Below, one piece after another: positions 17,425 through 26,327 of a DNA stretch of 64,000 bases; within the stretch, counting starts at the first letter, position 1; each line of letters opens with the position of its first letter. The translations under genes and the position numbers were made by a program. Origin of the DNA: Fluviicola sp. XM-24bin1 (GTDB taxonomy: Bacteria > Bacteroidota > Bacteroidia > Flavobacteriales_D > Crocinitomicaceae); contig QCWI01000011.1 in the NCBI GenBank assembly GCA_003149635.1, forward strand, positions 80,465-144,464, given 5' to 3'. The notes below the pieces were generated by a model. The model worked only from the letters and a program-made list of their open reading frames with translations. It had not been told where the DNA came from and searched no databases.

Positions 17425-18384
17425 ATGGAAGATTCCGACTTTTATCCACCAAAGCCTGAGCTGGTTGAATACAAGGCAAGAGGGAGCGCTGGACTGACCG
17501 TTTTATCGTTGGTTATGTTCACGATGGCCTTTCTATGGCTTTTTGGCGTGGAAGAGTTTAGTTTTCTTGCCATGTTGATCGCTGTTTTGATCATCCATGA
17601 AATGGGACACTTCGTAATGATGAAAGTGTTCAGATACGAGAACGTCCGGATGTTGTTCATCCCGCTGATGGGCGCGTTTGTTCAAGGAAAGAAGCGCAAT
17701 TACTCTCAGAAGGAATCCTTTTTGGTCGTCTTTGCAGGGCCATTACCCGGTATGATTATAGGGGCCGTTTTACTTTGGTATAGCAATACCTATCATATCG
17801 CCTGGATGCTACAGCTATCCGCTTTATTCCTGCTACTGAACATCATCAATTTATTACCGTTAGATCCTTTGGATGGCGGACAATTGTTCAAGCTATTTGC
17901 CGTTCGAAATCATGAGTATTTTTTAATGGCGTTTGCATTTGCATCATCTATAATCATCATCGCCGTAGGATTCTTTCTTGATGAATTCGGTTACTTACTG
18001 ATCATTTTCGGCTTCTTGATGGGCTTTAGAGTGCGATCTTTGCAAAAGCAATTCCACATGCATAAGGAACTGAAGAAGGAGGAGGTTGATTATAAGAAAT
18101 CGTACAAAAGCCTTACGAATCGTGAATTTGCGCGGATTAAGCAGGTCGTACTAGAACATACTCCTCAGTTAAAAAAATACATCGATCAAATTTCGGAAGA
18201 TCAATCCGACCCATTGATTGCGAGTCAAGTGAATAATGTGTTGGTCACACCTTTAAAGAATGACGCATCTCCGTTGTTCCGTACCGTCATTCTAATGCTC
18301 TGGCTCTTGGCATTTGCATTGCCATTCCTTATGTATTTCACCTTAGACATGGTTTGGATTCGTTCCGCATTCTTTTTAGCATGA
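17425..18384 (+). CDS. Site-2 protease family (M50) membrane metalloprotease
   Basis: A 319-residue polytopic protein. The zinc motif HEMGH lies in a transmembrane segment (58-62), and the second metal-site motif PLDPLDGGQ (about 145-153) replaces the NPDG of S2P. Hydrophobic segments occur at about 22-62, 98-118, 124-145, 163-200 and 288-315. After the protease core a hydrophilic stretch (about 205-285) precedes a final helix pair. S2P enzymes cleave membrane-embedded substrates, often anti-sigma factors; the substrate here is unknown. The start is the second of two close ATGs; the first (17421) is out of frame. It overlaps the Smr gene by ATGA. Confidence 0.88.
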   Translation: MEDSDFYPPKPELVEYKARGSAGLTVLSLVMFTMAFLWLFGVEEFSFLAMLIAVLIIHEMGHFVMMKVFRYENVRMLFIPLMGAFVQGKKRNYSQKESFLVVFAGPLPGMIIGAVLLWYSNTYHIAWMLQLSALFLLLNIINLLPLDPLDGGQLFKLFAVRNHEYFLMAFAFASSIIIIAVGFFLDEFGYLLIIFGFLMGFRVRSLQKQFHMHKELKKEEVDYKKSYKSLTNREFARIKQVVLEHTPQLKKYIDQISEDQSDPLIASQVNNVLVTPLKNDASPLFRTVILMLWLLAFALPFLMYFTLDMVWIRSAFFLA

Positions 18385-18935
18385 ATTTCACCGTAGGACA
18401 AAAGATTACCTTTTTGCACGAGCAAGGAGAAGGAACGATACTGGAAGTATTGGGTGTTGGTAAATTCAGAATAGAAGACGATCACGGCTTCGAAAGGATT
18501 TGTCTGAAGTCAGAGATTGCACCCGTATTTGGAACGGATTATAAAATCAATGAGGCAGCTATTGCAGGACTGAACGAGGACGAAACCTTCTCAACTTCCA
18601 GAAAAGCACAACAAACAAAGCATGTAGGAACGGGCAGAGCGGGCTTCGAAATTTGGGAAATCGATTTGCATATTGAATCCTTGACGGAATCTCACACTGG
18701 GTGGACGAACACTGATATCGTTCGCAAACAATTGATGGAATTGCGATCCTTTGTAAATCGTGCCAGAGCGAAACGCATACGCAAGTTAATTGTCATTCAC
18801 GGCGTTGGAACAGGCGTTTTGAAGGAAGAAGTGCGAGAGTTTTTCCGCGATCAGGAAGGAGTTGAATGCTATGATGCGAGTTATCAGGAGTATGGGAAGG
18901 GGGCGACAGCTGTGGAGATTCGATATAATATATGA
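18381..18935 (+). CDS. Smr-domain protein
   Basis: A 184-residue protein with an N-terminal beta-rich part (FTVGQKITFLHEQGEGTILE, about 1-60) and a C-terminal Smr domain (about 105-184). The Smr motifs are EIDLHIESL and IHGVGTGVLKEEVREF. Smr domains bind or cut nucleic acids; small ones are linked to branched DNA and to ribosome rescue, but which applies here is unknown. The frame is open nine codons upstream, but the ATG at 18381 overlaps the protease stop in an ATGA coupling and gives the sensible start. Confidence 0.88.
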   Translation: MNFTVGQKITFLHEQGEGTILEVLGVGKFRIEDDHGFERICLKSEIAPVFGTDYKINEAAIAGLNEDETFSTSRKAQQTKHVGTGRAGFEIWEIDLHIESLTESHTGWTNTDIVRKQLMELRSFVNRARAKRIRKLIVIHGVGTGVLKEEVREFFRDQEGVECYDASYQEYGKGATAVEIRYNI

Positions 18936-18986
18936 AAAGTGAAATGTGTCAAGCGATTAGTGAATAGTGAGAAGTGAAAAGGGCAT

Positions 18987-20651
18987 TCATTCCTCTTGAT
19001 TTTTCATATCTATCCAAGACTTAGGATACCTTCGATACAAACAAAATCCTCCGTTACATTCCACCAACTCAAACTTGAATTTAGAAGGGTTCCAGCTATT
19101 CCCTTGTTTTGCAACCAGATAGAGTGGTTCGTCCACATCAGCGATTAGGAACCAATCCATTTCTTCTCGGCGCTGTTCTGTTTTCGCATAGAAGTACTGT
19201 CCGTAGCTTTTGAACTGGAAGGTCACAATTTTAATATTCTCCTCATGACTTCGCTTGTAGAATTCAATCGCTGGGCGTTGAGAGAATTTTTCGATCGCCG
19301 GAAGCAGTGTATAGCAAGCAATGAGCAAAGCAATCATAATAGAGCCCGCCGTGGTTATTGCGAAATGACCGATCTTCGTTTTTCTCAGATAGATAAACCC
19401 AAGAATTGTTCCAGTCAATAGAATTGCTCCAACACCGAAGGCCAAAGGATTTAGATTTATGTCCTGACGTAATGACGCTGCAACAAAGGGATCGGCAATC
19501 TTCTCGGCGAATTCGTAGTTGTTTCCAATGAAGTAAGCGACAGCCAGGAAAACCAACGAAAGCAAGATTCCTAAAGACAAATAGCCCCATTTCACAAATC
19601 GACTCAGTTGGATTTGTTTTGAATCGATAAGATAGAGCGAATATGCCGCTACAAAGCTCAACGGCACCCACGTCATCGAAGAGTAGTGAATGATCTTCGT
19701 TGTAACAATGCTGAAGAGAATCAGAACCCCCCAGAACAAGCAAAGCATCCATAAATGAAAATCCATGGTGGTTTCGGAACGTTTTTTCAATAAGTATGGA
19801 ATGGCAATAATAGAAATCGGGAAACATCCGAAGAATACCACCACGAAGTGATAATAGAAAGGTTGTTCGTGTCCCGCAACGTTCGAACTAAACAATTCCG
19901 CCTGATACGCGATAAACTGCCGAATGATTTCGAATCCATTCTGCGAGAATTCCATCGTCAGCCAAACCATAATGATCCCCAGCAATCCGCCAAGAAAAGC
20001 AAGAATGTATTTGATCTTTGGAAACGGTTTAAATCGTTTGATAACCAGATATACGAAGAGCGTTAATCCGAGTAACAGGAAACCTACCGGGCCTTTTGTT
20101 ATGACGCTAAATCCACTAAAAACTCCCGAGAGCAGTGCTAATTGTCCTCTTTTTTCCTCATCCAGACCAGAAATCACTCGAATCATGAAATACACAGAAA
20201 GGAAAATGAAGAAATTGAAAGAAGGATCAATAATTCCGGATTTGAAATAGGCATTCGGCAATAAACTTCCGCAGAATACTAAGGCCCAAATCAATCCAAA
20301 CTTCGGGCTAAAATGCTTGCGACCAATCAAGTAGATGGTAATCAAATAGAGGATTCCAAAGATCGCATTGGGGAAACGAGCTGCAAAGGCATTCACGCCA
20401 AAGAGTTTCATCGATGCTACTTGCATCCAAATAAAGAACGGCGGTTTTTCCCAGAAGGGCTCGTAATTCACTTGAACACGCAAATAATCGCCTGTTTGCT
20501 TCATCTCTCGTGCGGATTCCGCAAAGTTGATTTCATCCCAATCAAATAGGTGCGTTTGACCGATTCCAAAGAAGAACAAAGCGCCCAATCCAGTTAGGAG
20601 GAGGAGACTCCAGCGTTTGTTTTCGGCTATGTCGTTGAATGAAATCTTCAA
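18987..20651 (-). CDS. GT39/ArnT-like membrane glycosyltransferase
   Basis: A 554-residue protein with about eleven to thirteen hydrophobic segments and the first periplasmic loop of GT-C enzymes: FDWDEINFAESAREM (about 36-50), where Asp/Glu are the catalytic acidic pair, followed by EKPPFFIWMQ. This layout fits ArnT/PMT-type transferases that take sugars from polyprenyl phosphate. The acceptor (lipid A, protein or glycan) cannot be told. It is divergent from the YwqK-like gene and ends next to a short purine-rich gap (18936-18986). Confidence 0.85.
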   Translation of the reverse strand: MKISFNDIAENKRWSLLLLTGLGALFFFGIGQTHLFDWDEINFAESAREMKQTGDYLRVQVNYEPFWEKPPFFIWMQVASMKLFGVNAFAARFPNAIFGILYLITIYLIGRKHFSPKFGLIWALVFCGSLLPNAYFKSGIIDPSFNFFIFLSVYFMIRVISGLDEEKRGQLALLSGVFSGFSVITKGPVGFLLLGLTLFVYLVIKRFKPFPKIKYILAFLGGLLGIIMVWLTMEFSQNGFEIIRQFIAYQAELFSSNVAGHEQPFYYHFVVVFFGCFPISIIAIPYLLKKRSETTMDFHLWMLCLFWGVLILFSIVTTKIIHYSSMTWVPLSFVAAYSLYLIDSKQIQLSRFVKWGYLSLGILLSLVFLAVAYFIGNNYEFAEKIADPFVAASLRQDINLNPLAFGVGAILLTGTILGFIYLRKTKIGHFAITTAGSIMIALLIACYTLLPAIEKFSQRPAIEFYKRSHEENIKIVTFQFKSYGQYFYAKTEQRREEMDWFLIADVDEPLYLVAKQGNSWNPSKFKFELVECNGGFCLYRRYPKSWIDMKNQEE

Positions 20652-20696
20652 AGGGATTTGAATTGCGCCGCTAAATTACGATTTTTAGAATGTTTC

Positions 20697-22226
20697 ATGA
20701 GAATACGAATCAATCATATCATTATTGCGTTGGCACTGCTTGGTTATTCAGAAAGTGCAGGTGCCCATTCGCGTAAAGATGTTGGAGAGTGGTATTTGGA
20801 ATTCGTTATGCTCTGGGATGGAGACTCTTGGAATGTCTCCTTATCTCCAGAAGACCCTTACTATAATGATGAGGAGTCCATCCTATTCATAGATCGTAAA
20901 ACTGGACAAACGCCAAAGCTTCTGGAAGAATTTCCTTCTAAAGAGTCCAAGGAAATCCCGTGGTCACTGATACGAGGTGTTACTTTCGTGTTTAAAAATG
21001 AAGACGGGAAATGTCCGAGTGAATCCGCGGTCTTATCTCAATTTAAGGTGCTAGAAGATTGTCCCTTAGATTCAATTACAAGTCTCAGCGTTCTTTATTA
21101 CGAATACGATTGTCGACTGGAGGTTGATATTGATTCACTTACCTGGCTTAACAATCCTTCAAGGAAGAAAGCATTAGCTGAAGTAATTATGATGGGGGAT
21201 CACGCTCCGGAATTAAAGATTCAAACTTTGAAGGAGCATCCTATTGTTGAGCTTGAACTAACAACTCCCTTAGGACAAGATATAGAGGATTACAAACATT
21301 TACGGATCCTTAGAATGCCAGGACTCCGCAGTACTTTCGCGTTTAATGCAGCACGCAATCCAAATCTTGTAGACGTTTCAGAATCTGATGGAATATATCG
21401 CAACCGATTTCATCATGAACATGCGGAACGCTATTTCTGGTTGAAATATTTACCGTCAATTAAAATGCCCATCGGTCAATCTATTGATATTAAAGAAAGA
21501 GGAAATTGCTATCACCCATTGAGCAGATTGATCAGCTATACTGAAGCTCATTATCCAGGAAGGATAGAACGTGGTGGTGAAGTTTATGTAATTGAGGATG
21601 AGCTTCCAGAAGAGGCACGATACGAACACGACGGGGATACACTATTGCATGGATTCATTGATGGTGACACCTTGCAAGGAATTTGGACTTTCAGAGTTCA
21701 GGAACAATACGGTTTTAACGACGAAGAATCGTTTCATTTGGATTTGAGCGCGGAATTACCAGCTATTTCTGAGAATGGGAGTTGGGAGTTAAAATATTTG
21801 GCTGGAAATATGGCAATTTCTGGTTTTTTCAAGGATGGCTTAAAAGAAGGTGAGTGGCTTTTTTATACGGAATCAGGAGAGTTGGTTTGTAAGCGCTATT
21901 TTCATGCTGACACCTTAGACCGGACAATTGTAAACTTTCACATGCGTGGAAATCCGCTGCAATCACGTGCTTATTTCTTCTCTCCGAATGCTTCAATACA
22001 GTCCTTTGAGAATAACGGTAAAATTTCCTTTATGTATATAGACCTCTGGAAAGATGAGAAGGATCCACTAGTGATCACGAATCAGTCCATTTCGATAATG
22101 AATGGCGAAGGGAATTACAAGATTTACAATCGAAATCACCCAGAGTTTGAAACTATCTTTAGAGAAGTCGTTATCGATAAGGTGTATCCCGAATACATTG
22201 GACAAGAACTTCCTTTTAGCTATTAA
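20697..22226 (+). CDS. Exported protein with YwqK-like (MORN-type) C-terminal segment
   Basis: A 509-residue protein with a signal peptide (MRIRINHIIIALALLGYSES). The N-terminal two thirds show no motif I can name. From about residue 365 to 415 repeat-like strands appear (NGSWELKYLAGNMAISGFF, GLKEGEWLFYTESGELV), the pattern of the YwqK/MORN family, in which antitoxin annotations are common but unproven. The start was moved from a TTG 13 codons upstream to the ATG at 20697, which begins directly with the signal peptide. The M28 peptidase gene follows 4 bases later. Confidence 0.7.
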   Translation: MRIRINHIIIALALLGYSESAGAHSRKDVGEWYLEFVMLWDGDSWNVSLSPEDPYYNDEESILFIDRKTGQTPKLLEEFPSKESKEIPWSLIRGVTFVFKNEDGKCPSESAVLSQFKVLEDCPLDSITSLSVLYYEYDCRLEVDIDSLTWLNNPSRKKALAEVIMMGDHAPELKIQTLKEHPIVELELTTPLGQDIEDYKHLRILRMPGLRSTFAFNAARNPNLVDVSESDGIYRNRFHHEHAERYFWLKYLPSIKMPIGQSIDIKERGNCYHPLSRLISYTEAHYPGRIERGGEVYVIEDELPEEARYEHDGDTLLHGFIDGDTLQGIWTFRVQEQYGFNDEESFHLDLSAELPAISENGSWELKYLAGNMAISGFFKDGLKEGEWLFYTESGELVCKRYFHADTLDRTIVNFHMRGNPLQSRAYFFSPNASIQSFENNGKISFMYIDLWKDEKDPLVITNQSISIMNGEGNYKIYNRNHPEFETIFREVVIDKVYPEYIGQELPFSY

Positions 22227-22230
22227 GAGC

Positions 22231-23205
22231 ATGATAAAATTAAATCTCTTCCTAATCGTTTTAGTATTCATTACTTCTGCATTCAGTTGTGAGGAATCTG
22301 ATAATTCTAATCAGGATGACAGCCAAAAGAAAAACACTTCTGAACAGGCAGACATCTCGGATACGCTCAAAATTCGAAAACATCTGGAATTTCTAACCAA
22401 AGCAGATCAATTCCGAAACTTTAGAAATGTAGAACGATTGGATTCCGTTGCAGCTTATATCTATCGTGAATTTGATCAATATGCAGACACAACTTTTTAT
22501 CAGGAATATGAAGTAAATGGAAGTATCTATCGAAATGTGGTTTGTTCGTTTGGAGCGTATCATGATGACCGAGTAGTGGTGGGCGCTCATTACGACGTTT
22601 GTGGAGATCAAGAAGGCGCAGATGACAATGCTACTGGAGTTGCAGGATTATTGGAATTGGCGCGTTTGCTTGAAGGCGATACACTCATGGAACGGATTGA
22701 TTTGGTTGCATATTCTTTAGAAGAACCGCCATTCTTCCGAACGGAGCAAATGGGAAGTTATATCCATGCTAAATCCCTTGTCGATGATGGAATAGATGTC
22801 ATCGGAATGGTTTGTTTGGAAATGATCGGATATTTTGATGATGATAAAGGCTCACAGGAATATCCAGTAGGAGGGATGAAGTCCGTTTATGGTACTAAAG
22901 GGGATTATATTGCGCTGGTAAGTCAGATGGGGCCGGGCAGATTCGTGCAGCAATTCAACAAAGATTTTAAGAATACAAATCGAATTAGAACCAAGGAAAT
23001 TGCAGCGCCTAAAAGCATGACTGGAATTGATTTCTCGGATCATTTAAACTATTGGAAGTTTGGCTTCAGCGCTTTAATGATCACAGATACGGCGTTCTTT
23101 AGGAACAAGCATTATCATGAAAAATCCGATACGATGGAAAAATTGGATTTAGCGCGAATGGCTGATGTTATTGATACGGTTTATTTGACGTTAGCCATGA
23201 AGTAG
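22231..23205 (+). CDS. M28-family zinc peptidase lipoprotein
   Basis: A 324-residue lipoprotein (MIKLNLFLIVLVFITSAFSC, lipobox Cys20) with an M28 aminopeptidase fold. Likely zinc ligands are His120 and Asp131 (VVGAHYD...GADDNATG), Glu164/Glu165 (YSLEEPP), an acidic residue near CLEMIGYFDDD and His296 (HYHEKSD). It should release N-terminal amino acids from peptides in the periplasm or at the outer membrane. The frame is open 43 codons upstream inside the previous gene, but the signal peptide fixes the start at 22231. It follows the YwqK-like gene by 4 bases and converges with the GT2 gene. Confidence 0.88.
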   Translation: MIKLNLFLIVLVFITSAFSCEESDNSNQDDSQKKNTSEQADISDTLKIRKHLEFLTKADQFRNFRNVERLDSVAAYIYREFDQYADTTFYQEYEVNGSIYRNVVCSFGAYHDDRVVVGAHYDVCGDQEGADDNATGVAGLLELARLLEGDTLMERIDLVAYSLEEPPFFRTEQMGSYIHAKSLVDDGIDVIGMVCLEMIGYFDDDKGSQEYPVGGMKSVYGTKGDYIALVSQMGPGRFVQQFNKDFKNTNRIRTKEIAAPKSMTGIDFSDHLNYWKFGFSALMITDTAFFRNKHYHEKSDTMEKLDLARMADVIDTVYLTLAMK

Positions 23206-23286
23206 CCAAGGCTTGACTTGTGATGATAGTGTGCAACTTGTTGCTCAAATTCGAAACTTCTCGAACTACCAAATTATAGATTTCTA

Positions 23287-23300
23287 CATTTCTAGAAATG
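23287..23300. repeat. Perfect 14-bp palindrome between convergent genes
   Basis: CATTTCTAGAAATG is self-complementary over all 14 bases, in the gap between the M28 peptidase and GT2 genes. It may act as a weak bidirectional termination signal. Confidence 0.3.
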
Positions 23301-23306
23301 CTATGA

Positions 23307-24056
23307 TTAATCTTTCTTATGGAAGAGATCCGACTTCGCCATCTTCGTCTTATTGAAGAAGTACAACCAACTCACACCTAAAACGCCCAATCCATACTTC
23401 GCACTGCGCTGGAAGTTGATTGAAGACGCCTCCTCAAAGTACTTCGTAGGACAGGTAATCTCAGCAATCTCATATCCTTCGTAGAAAATTTGAGCCAACA
23501 TCTGATTGTCAAAAATGAAATCGTCCGAATTGATATTGTAATTGATGCTTCTCAACACCTCTCCAGAGAACATGCGGTAACCTGTGTGGTATTCCGACAA
23601 TTTCTGTCCCATTAAGATATTCTGTGACAACGTAAGGAATCGATTCGCAACGTACTTATAAAATGGCATTCCACCTTTTAGAGCTCCTTTACCTAGAATT
23701 CGAGAGCCAATAACCACATGATACACATCATTGGCAATCAAATGCGCCATACTTTCAATCAGCTTCGGAGTGTATTGGTAATCAGGGTGCAACATGACAA
23801 CGATATCCGCATATAATTCCAATGCTTTGTTGTAACAAGACTTCTGATTTCCTCCGTAACCTTTGTTTTGCTCGTGCACGATCACATGTTCAATTCCGAT
23901 TTCACGCGCTACTTCAGCAGTGTTATCGCTACTCTTATCATCCACTAAAACAACATCATCCACGATATCAAATGGAATCTCATCGTAGGTTTGCTTCAAT
24001 GTTTTTGCTGCGTTGTATGCAGGGAGAATGACAACAAGTTTTTTTCCTTTAATCAT
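23307..24056 (-). CDS. Glycosyltransferase family 2 (polyprenyl-phosphate sugar transferase type)
   Basis: A 249-residue GT-A enzyme resembling dolichol/undecaprenyl-phosphate mannosyl- or glucosyltransferases. It starts MIKGKKLVVILPAYNAAKTL. It has the nucleotide-sugar loop VLVDDKSSDNTAEV (37-50), the acidic MLHPDYQYTP region (about 91-100), and HTGYRMFSGEVL. No C-terminal membrane anchor is evident. An open frame extends 25 codons further upstream, but the ATG at 24056 matches the family. Such enzymes supply lipid-linked sugars to GT39/GT-C transferases, and three such membrane proteins lie nearby. Confidence 0.88.
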   Translation of the reverse strand: MIKGKKLVVILPAYNAAKTLKQTYDEIPFDIVDDVVLVDDKSSDNTAEVAREIGIEHVIVHEQNKGYGGNQKSCYNKALELYADIVVMLHPDYQYTPKLIESMAHLIANDVYHVVIGSRILGKGALKGGMPFYKYVANRFLTLSQNILMGQKLSEYHTGYRMFSGEVLRSINYNINSDDFIFDNQMLAQIFYEGYEIAEITCPTKYFEEASSINFQRSAKYGLGVLGVSWLYFFNKTKMAKSDLFHKKD

Positions 24057-24077
24057 GTGTTGGCAGAAATTACGATG

Positions 24078-24085
24078 CAAAACTA
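24078..24085 (-). promoter_or_regulatory. TAnnTTTG element of the GT2 gene
   Basis: The minus strand reads TAGTTTTG, 21 bases upstream of the ATG at 24056. It supports the shortened start, since the longer frame would begin upstream of it. Confidence 0.45.
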
Positions 24086-24144
24086 ACAAAGAATTGGACA
24101 ACGTCCGATCAAAACGCAAAAAGCTGTGCATTGGTTGAAGTTCT

Positions 24145-24152
24145 TATTTTTG
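24145..24152 (+). promoter_or_regulatory. TAnnTTTG element abutting the GT-C-like gene at 24154
   Basis: TATTTTTG ends one base before the ATG. If used, the transcript would begin inside or at the start codon, so either the mRNA is leaderless or the match is chance. Confidence 0.25.
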
Positions 24153-24153
24153 G

Positions 24154-25848
24154 ATGGTGAAACTACGTTGGTCATATCTCGCTATTGTGGTTGTCGGCAT
24201 TGTAATGCTGCTCTTCCGATTTTCGTATCCACGCGAGGACAATGAGCCGCTTAAGGTGACTACCTGGGATGCTTTTGGCTATTACATGTATAATCCGTCC
24301 ATTTTTATTTACGGCGATGTAAGCGAGCTAAAGTGGATTCCTGAAATCGAAAAGAAGTATTCTGTAACGGGAGGTGAGTTGTATCAAGCGACGCCATTAG
24401 AAAATGGCAAATACACGAATAAATATCTGGGAGGCGTGGCGATCATGCAATTGCCATTCTTTTTTTTAGGGCACGTAATTGCATCGGTTACGGATTACCC
24501 AGCAGATGGATTCTCTGCGCCTTATCAATATTCAATAGCGTTTGGTTCAATCGTTTATTGCATACTTGGATTGCTCTTACTTCGACATGTTTTGTCACGA
24601 TTTTACGATGATAAGGCTATAGGAATTACGCTGTTATTACTGGGATTGGGAACAAATTTGATTCAATATACTTCCATTGACGGTGGACAGAGTCATGCGT
24701 ACATTTTTCCGTTGTACTCACTAATTCTCTGGGGCACGATCAAGTGGCACGAACGGCCGCATTGGAAATGGGCGGCTTTGATTGGATTCACCATTGGATT
24801 GGCGACGATCTGCCGTCCAACGGAGTTGATCATGTTATTTATCCCTTTGCTGTGGAATACGCATGAAAGATCGGCGAGAAAGGAGAAGTGGAAATTTGTT
24901 CGAAAACATTTGCCGCATTTATGGTTTGTTATTGGATTCGGGATTGTTGGCATTCTTCCACAATTGATGTATTGGCTTTATACTACAGGCAGTCCCATCC
25001 ATAACGTAGGAAGCAAATGGTTCTTTTTCAATCCGTGGTTCCGCGTATTATTTGGTGTGAATAATGGATTCTTCATTTATACACCCATCGTGATTTTGTT
25101 CATCGTCGGATTCTTTTTCATGAAGAAATATCCTTTCCGAAGATCAGTGATCACCTTCTGTTTGCTAAATATTTGGATTATAATTTCCTGGTCGGATTGG
25201 CGCTACGGAGCTACGTATTCTACTCGTGCCATGGTACAAAGCTATCCCGTGTTTGCGCTCGCAATGTGCGCTGCAGTGACTGCCGTCATGAACACGAAAT
25301 TCTTGAAGAAAGCCGTTTTTGTATTGAGCGCTTTCCTTCTGTATGTCAATATCTTCCAGATTACGCAGTACAATTCCACCGTATTGCATCCGCATGATAT
25401 GACCTGGCAATATTACGGACGAATCTTCCTGAATTCAGAACCAACTTCGCTGGATTTTAGTTTGTTGGATGGTAACATCATTTTTGACAAAAAATCAAAA
25501 AAAATCGAGCGTACAACACCATTTAAAGAGCAGTTAATAAGTTCGCCTAAAAACTTTCAAAACCTGAGTATCATTGAGCTCGGAAGAAAAACCAAGTTTG
25601 TCTCCATCATGCTGTACATCGAAGATCGCGGAGGAGCAGAGTCTAATTATATCAGTGCTGCTTTCAGTGGAAAGGAGATCGGCAAGGTTCGTTTAAAACA
25701 TCCTCATTTCAAAAAGGGGGATGTCAATATGTATGAATTTCATATTGAGATTCCTAAATCAGACAAAAGAGAACTTTCTGTCAATATTGTAGGTTGGGCG
25801 CCCATGGAAGGGTACTTTATCACGGGAAGAATCGCTGAGTTCCGCTAA
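24154..25848 (+). CDS. Polytopic membrane protein, GT-C glycosyltransferase-like
   Basis: A 564-residue protein starting with a transmembrane helix (YLAIVVVGIVMLLFRFSYP). About ten more hydrophobic segments extend to near residue 410, followed by a soluble C-terminal domain (about 420-564) of mixed strands. The first outer loop has TTWDAFGYYMYNP, an acidic position of the kind GT-C transferases use, and KYTNKYLGGVAIMQLPFFF. The family is known to me only as conserved Bacteroidota membrane proteins; the transferase role is inference. Its stop overlaps the convergent gene at 25845 by three bases. Confidence 0.75.
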   Translation: MVKLRWSYLAIVVVGIVMLLFRFSYPREDNEPLKVTTWDAFGYYMYNPSIFIYGDVSELKWIPEIEKKYSVTGGELYQATPLENGKYTNKYLGGVAIMQLPFFFLGHVIASVTDYPADGFSAPYQYSIAFGSIVYCILGLLLLRHVLSRFYDDKAIGITLLLLGLGTNLIQYTSIDGGQSHAYIFPLYSLILWGTIKWHERPHWKWAALIGFTIGLATICRPTELIMLFIPLLWNTHERSARKEKWKFVRKHLPHLWFVIGFGIVGILPQLMYWLYTTGSPIHNVGSKWFFFNPWFRVLFGVNNGFFIYTPIVILFIVGFFFMKKYPFRRSVITFCLLNIWIIISWSDWRYGATYSTRAMVQSYPVFALAMCAAVTAVMNTKFLKKAVFVLSAFLLYVNIFQITQYNSTVLHPHDMTWQYYGRIFLNSEPTSLDFSLLDGNIIFDKKSKKIERTTPFKEQLISSPKNFQNLSIIELGRKTKFVSIMLYIEDRGGAESNYISAAFSGKEIGKVRLKHPHFKKGDVNMYEFHIEIPKSDKRELSVNIVGWAPMEGYFITGRIAEFR

Positions 25849-26327
25849 ATATCCTTTCGGAAGGTGTGAATGTCGTTGTGATTCTCTTCAATCTTATCCT
25901 TAATCTTCTTAATCGATTGTGCCAGAATAAATATATCCGCTGGTGCATTTTTAGCCAGCCATTCCCAACTGGACTCTTCCGCTTCAACAGCTAAGGCGAT
26001 ATGATACAGAATTTCGAAATTGTGGGTTAAGAGCCATTTTTGAGCACTTTCATTGCCTTCTGCCGCGTTGATCATCGCTAGCAAATGGGCGTAGCCGTTA
26101 TTTTGCAGCCAATTGCGTGCATCATCCTTAAGGTAAATAGCGAAAGTGGCCATGGTCAATTCTTCGTATCCATTTTCTTTCAACCACAGCATGAATTCGT
26201 CATCACCGTCAATGGCCTTGGCCCATGCAAGAATGATTTTCGGATGGTAATCCAAATGATTGAGCGCCGTTTTGGACAAATCCTTGGCGATAATCTCTCG
26301 TTTTTTCTTTTTAAACCAGTTTCTCAT
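25845..26327 (-). CDS. Repeat protein with four exact 25-residue WL units
   Basis: A 160-residue soluble protein with a basic N-terminus (MRNWFKKKKREIIAKDLSK). Tryptophans of a WL motif fall at residues 48, 73, 98 and 123, exactly 25 apart: FMLWLKENGYEEL, RNWLQNNGYAHLL, QKWLLTHNFEILY and WEWLAKNAPADIF. Each unit then runs into a helical A/I-rich half. I do not recognise the family; a helical solenoid is the natural reading. Its ATG overlaps the stop of the SpmAB-type gene (ATGA), so the two are probably coupled. Confidence 0.75.
   Translation of the reverse strand: MRNWFKKKKREIIAKDLSKTALNHLDYHPKIILAWAKAIDGDDEFMLWLKENGYEELTMATFAIYLKDDARNWLQNNGYAHLLAMINAAEGNESAQKWLLTHNFEILYHIALAVEAEESSWEWLAKNAPADIFILAQSIKKIKDKIEENHNDIHTFRKDI

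Noticed and set aside
20697..22226. YwqK-type toxin-antitoxin module
   Set aside because: The YwqK-like part is a C-terminal segment of an exported protein; the neighbour is an M28 peptidase lipoprotein, not a toxin.
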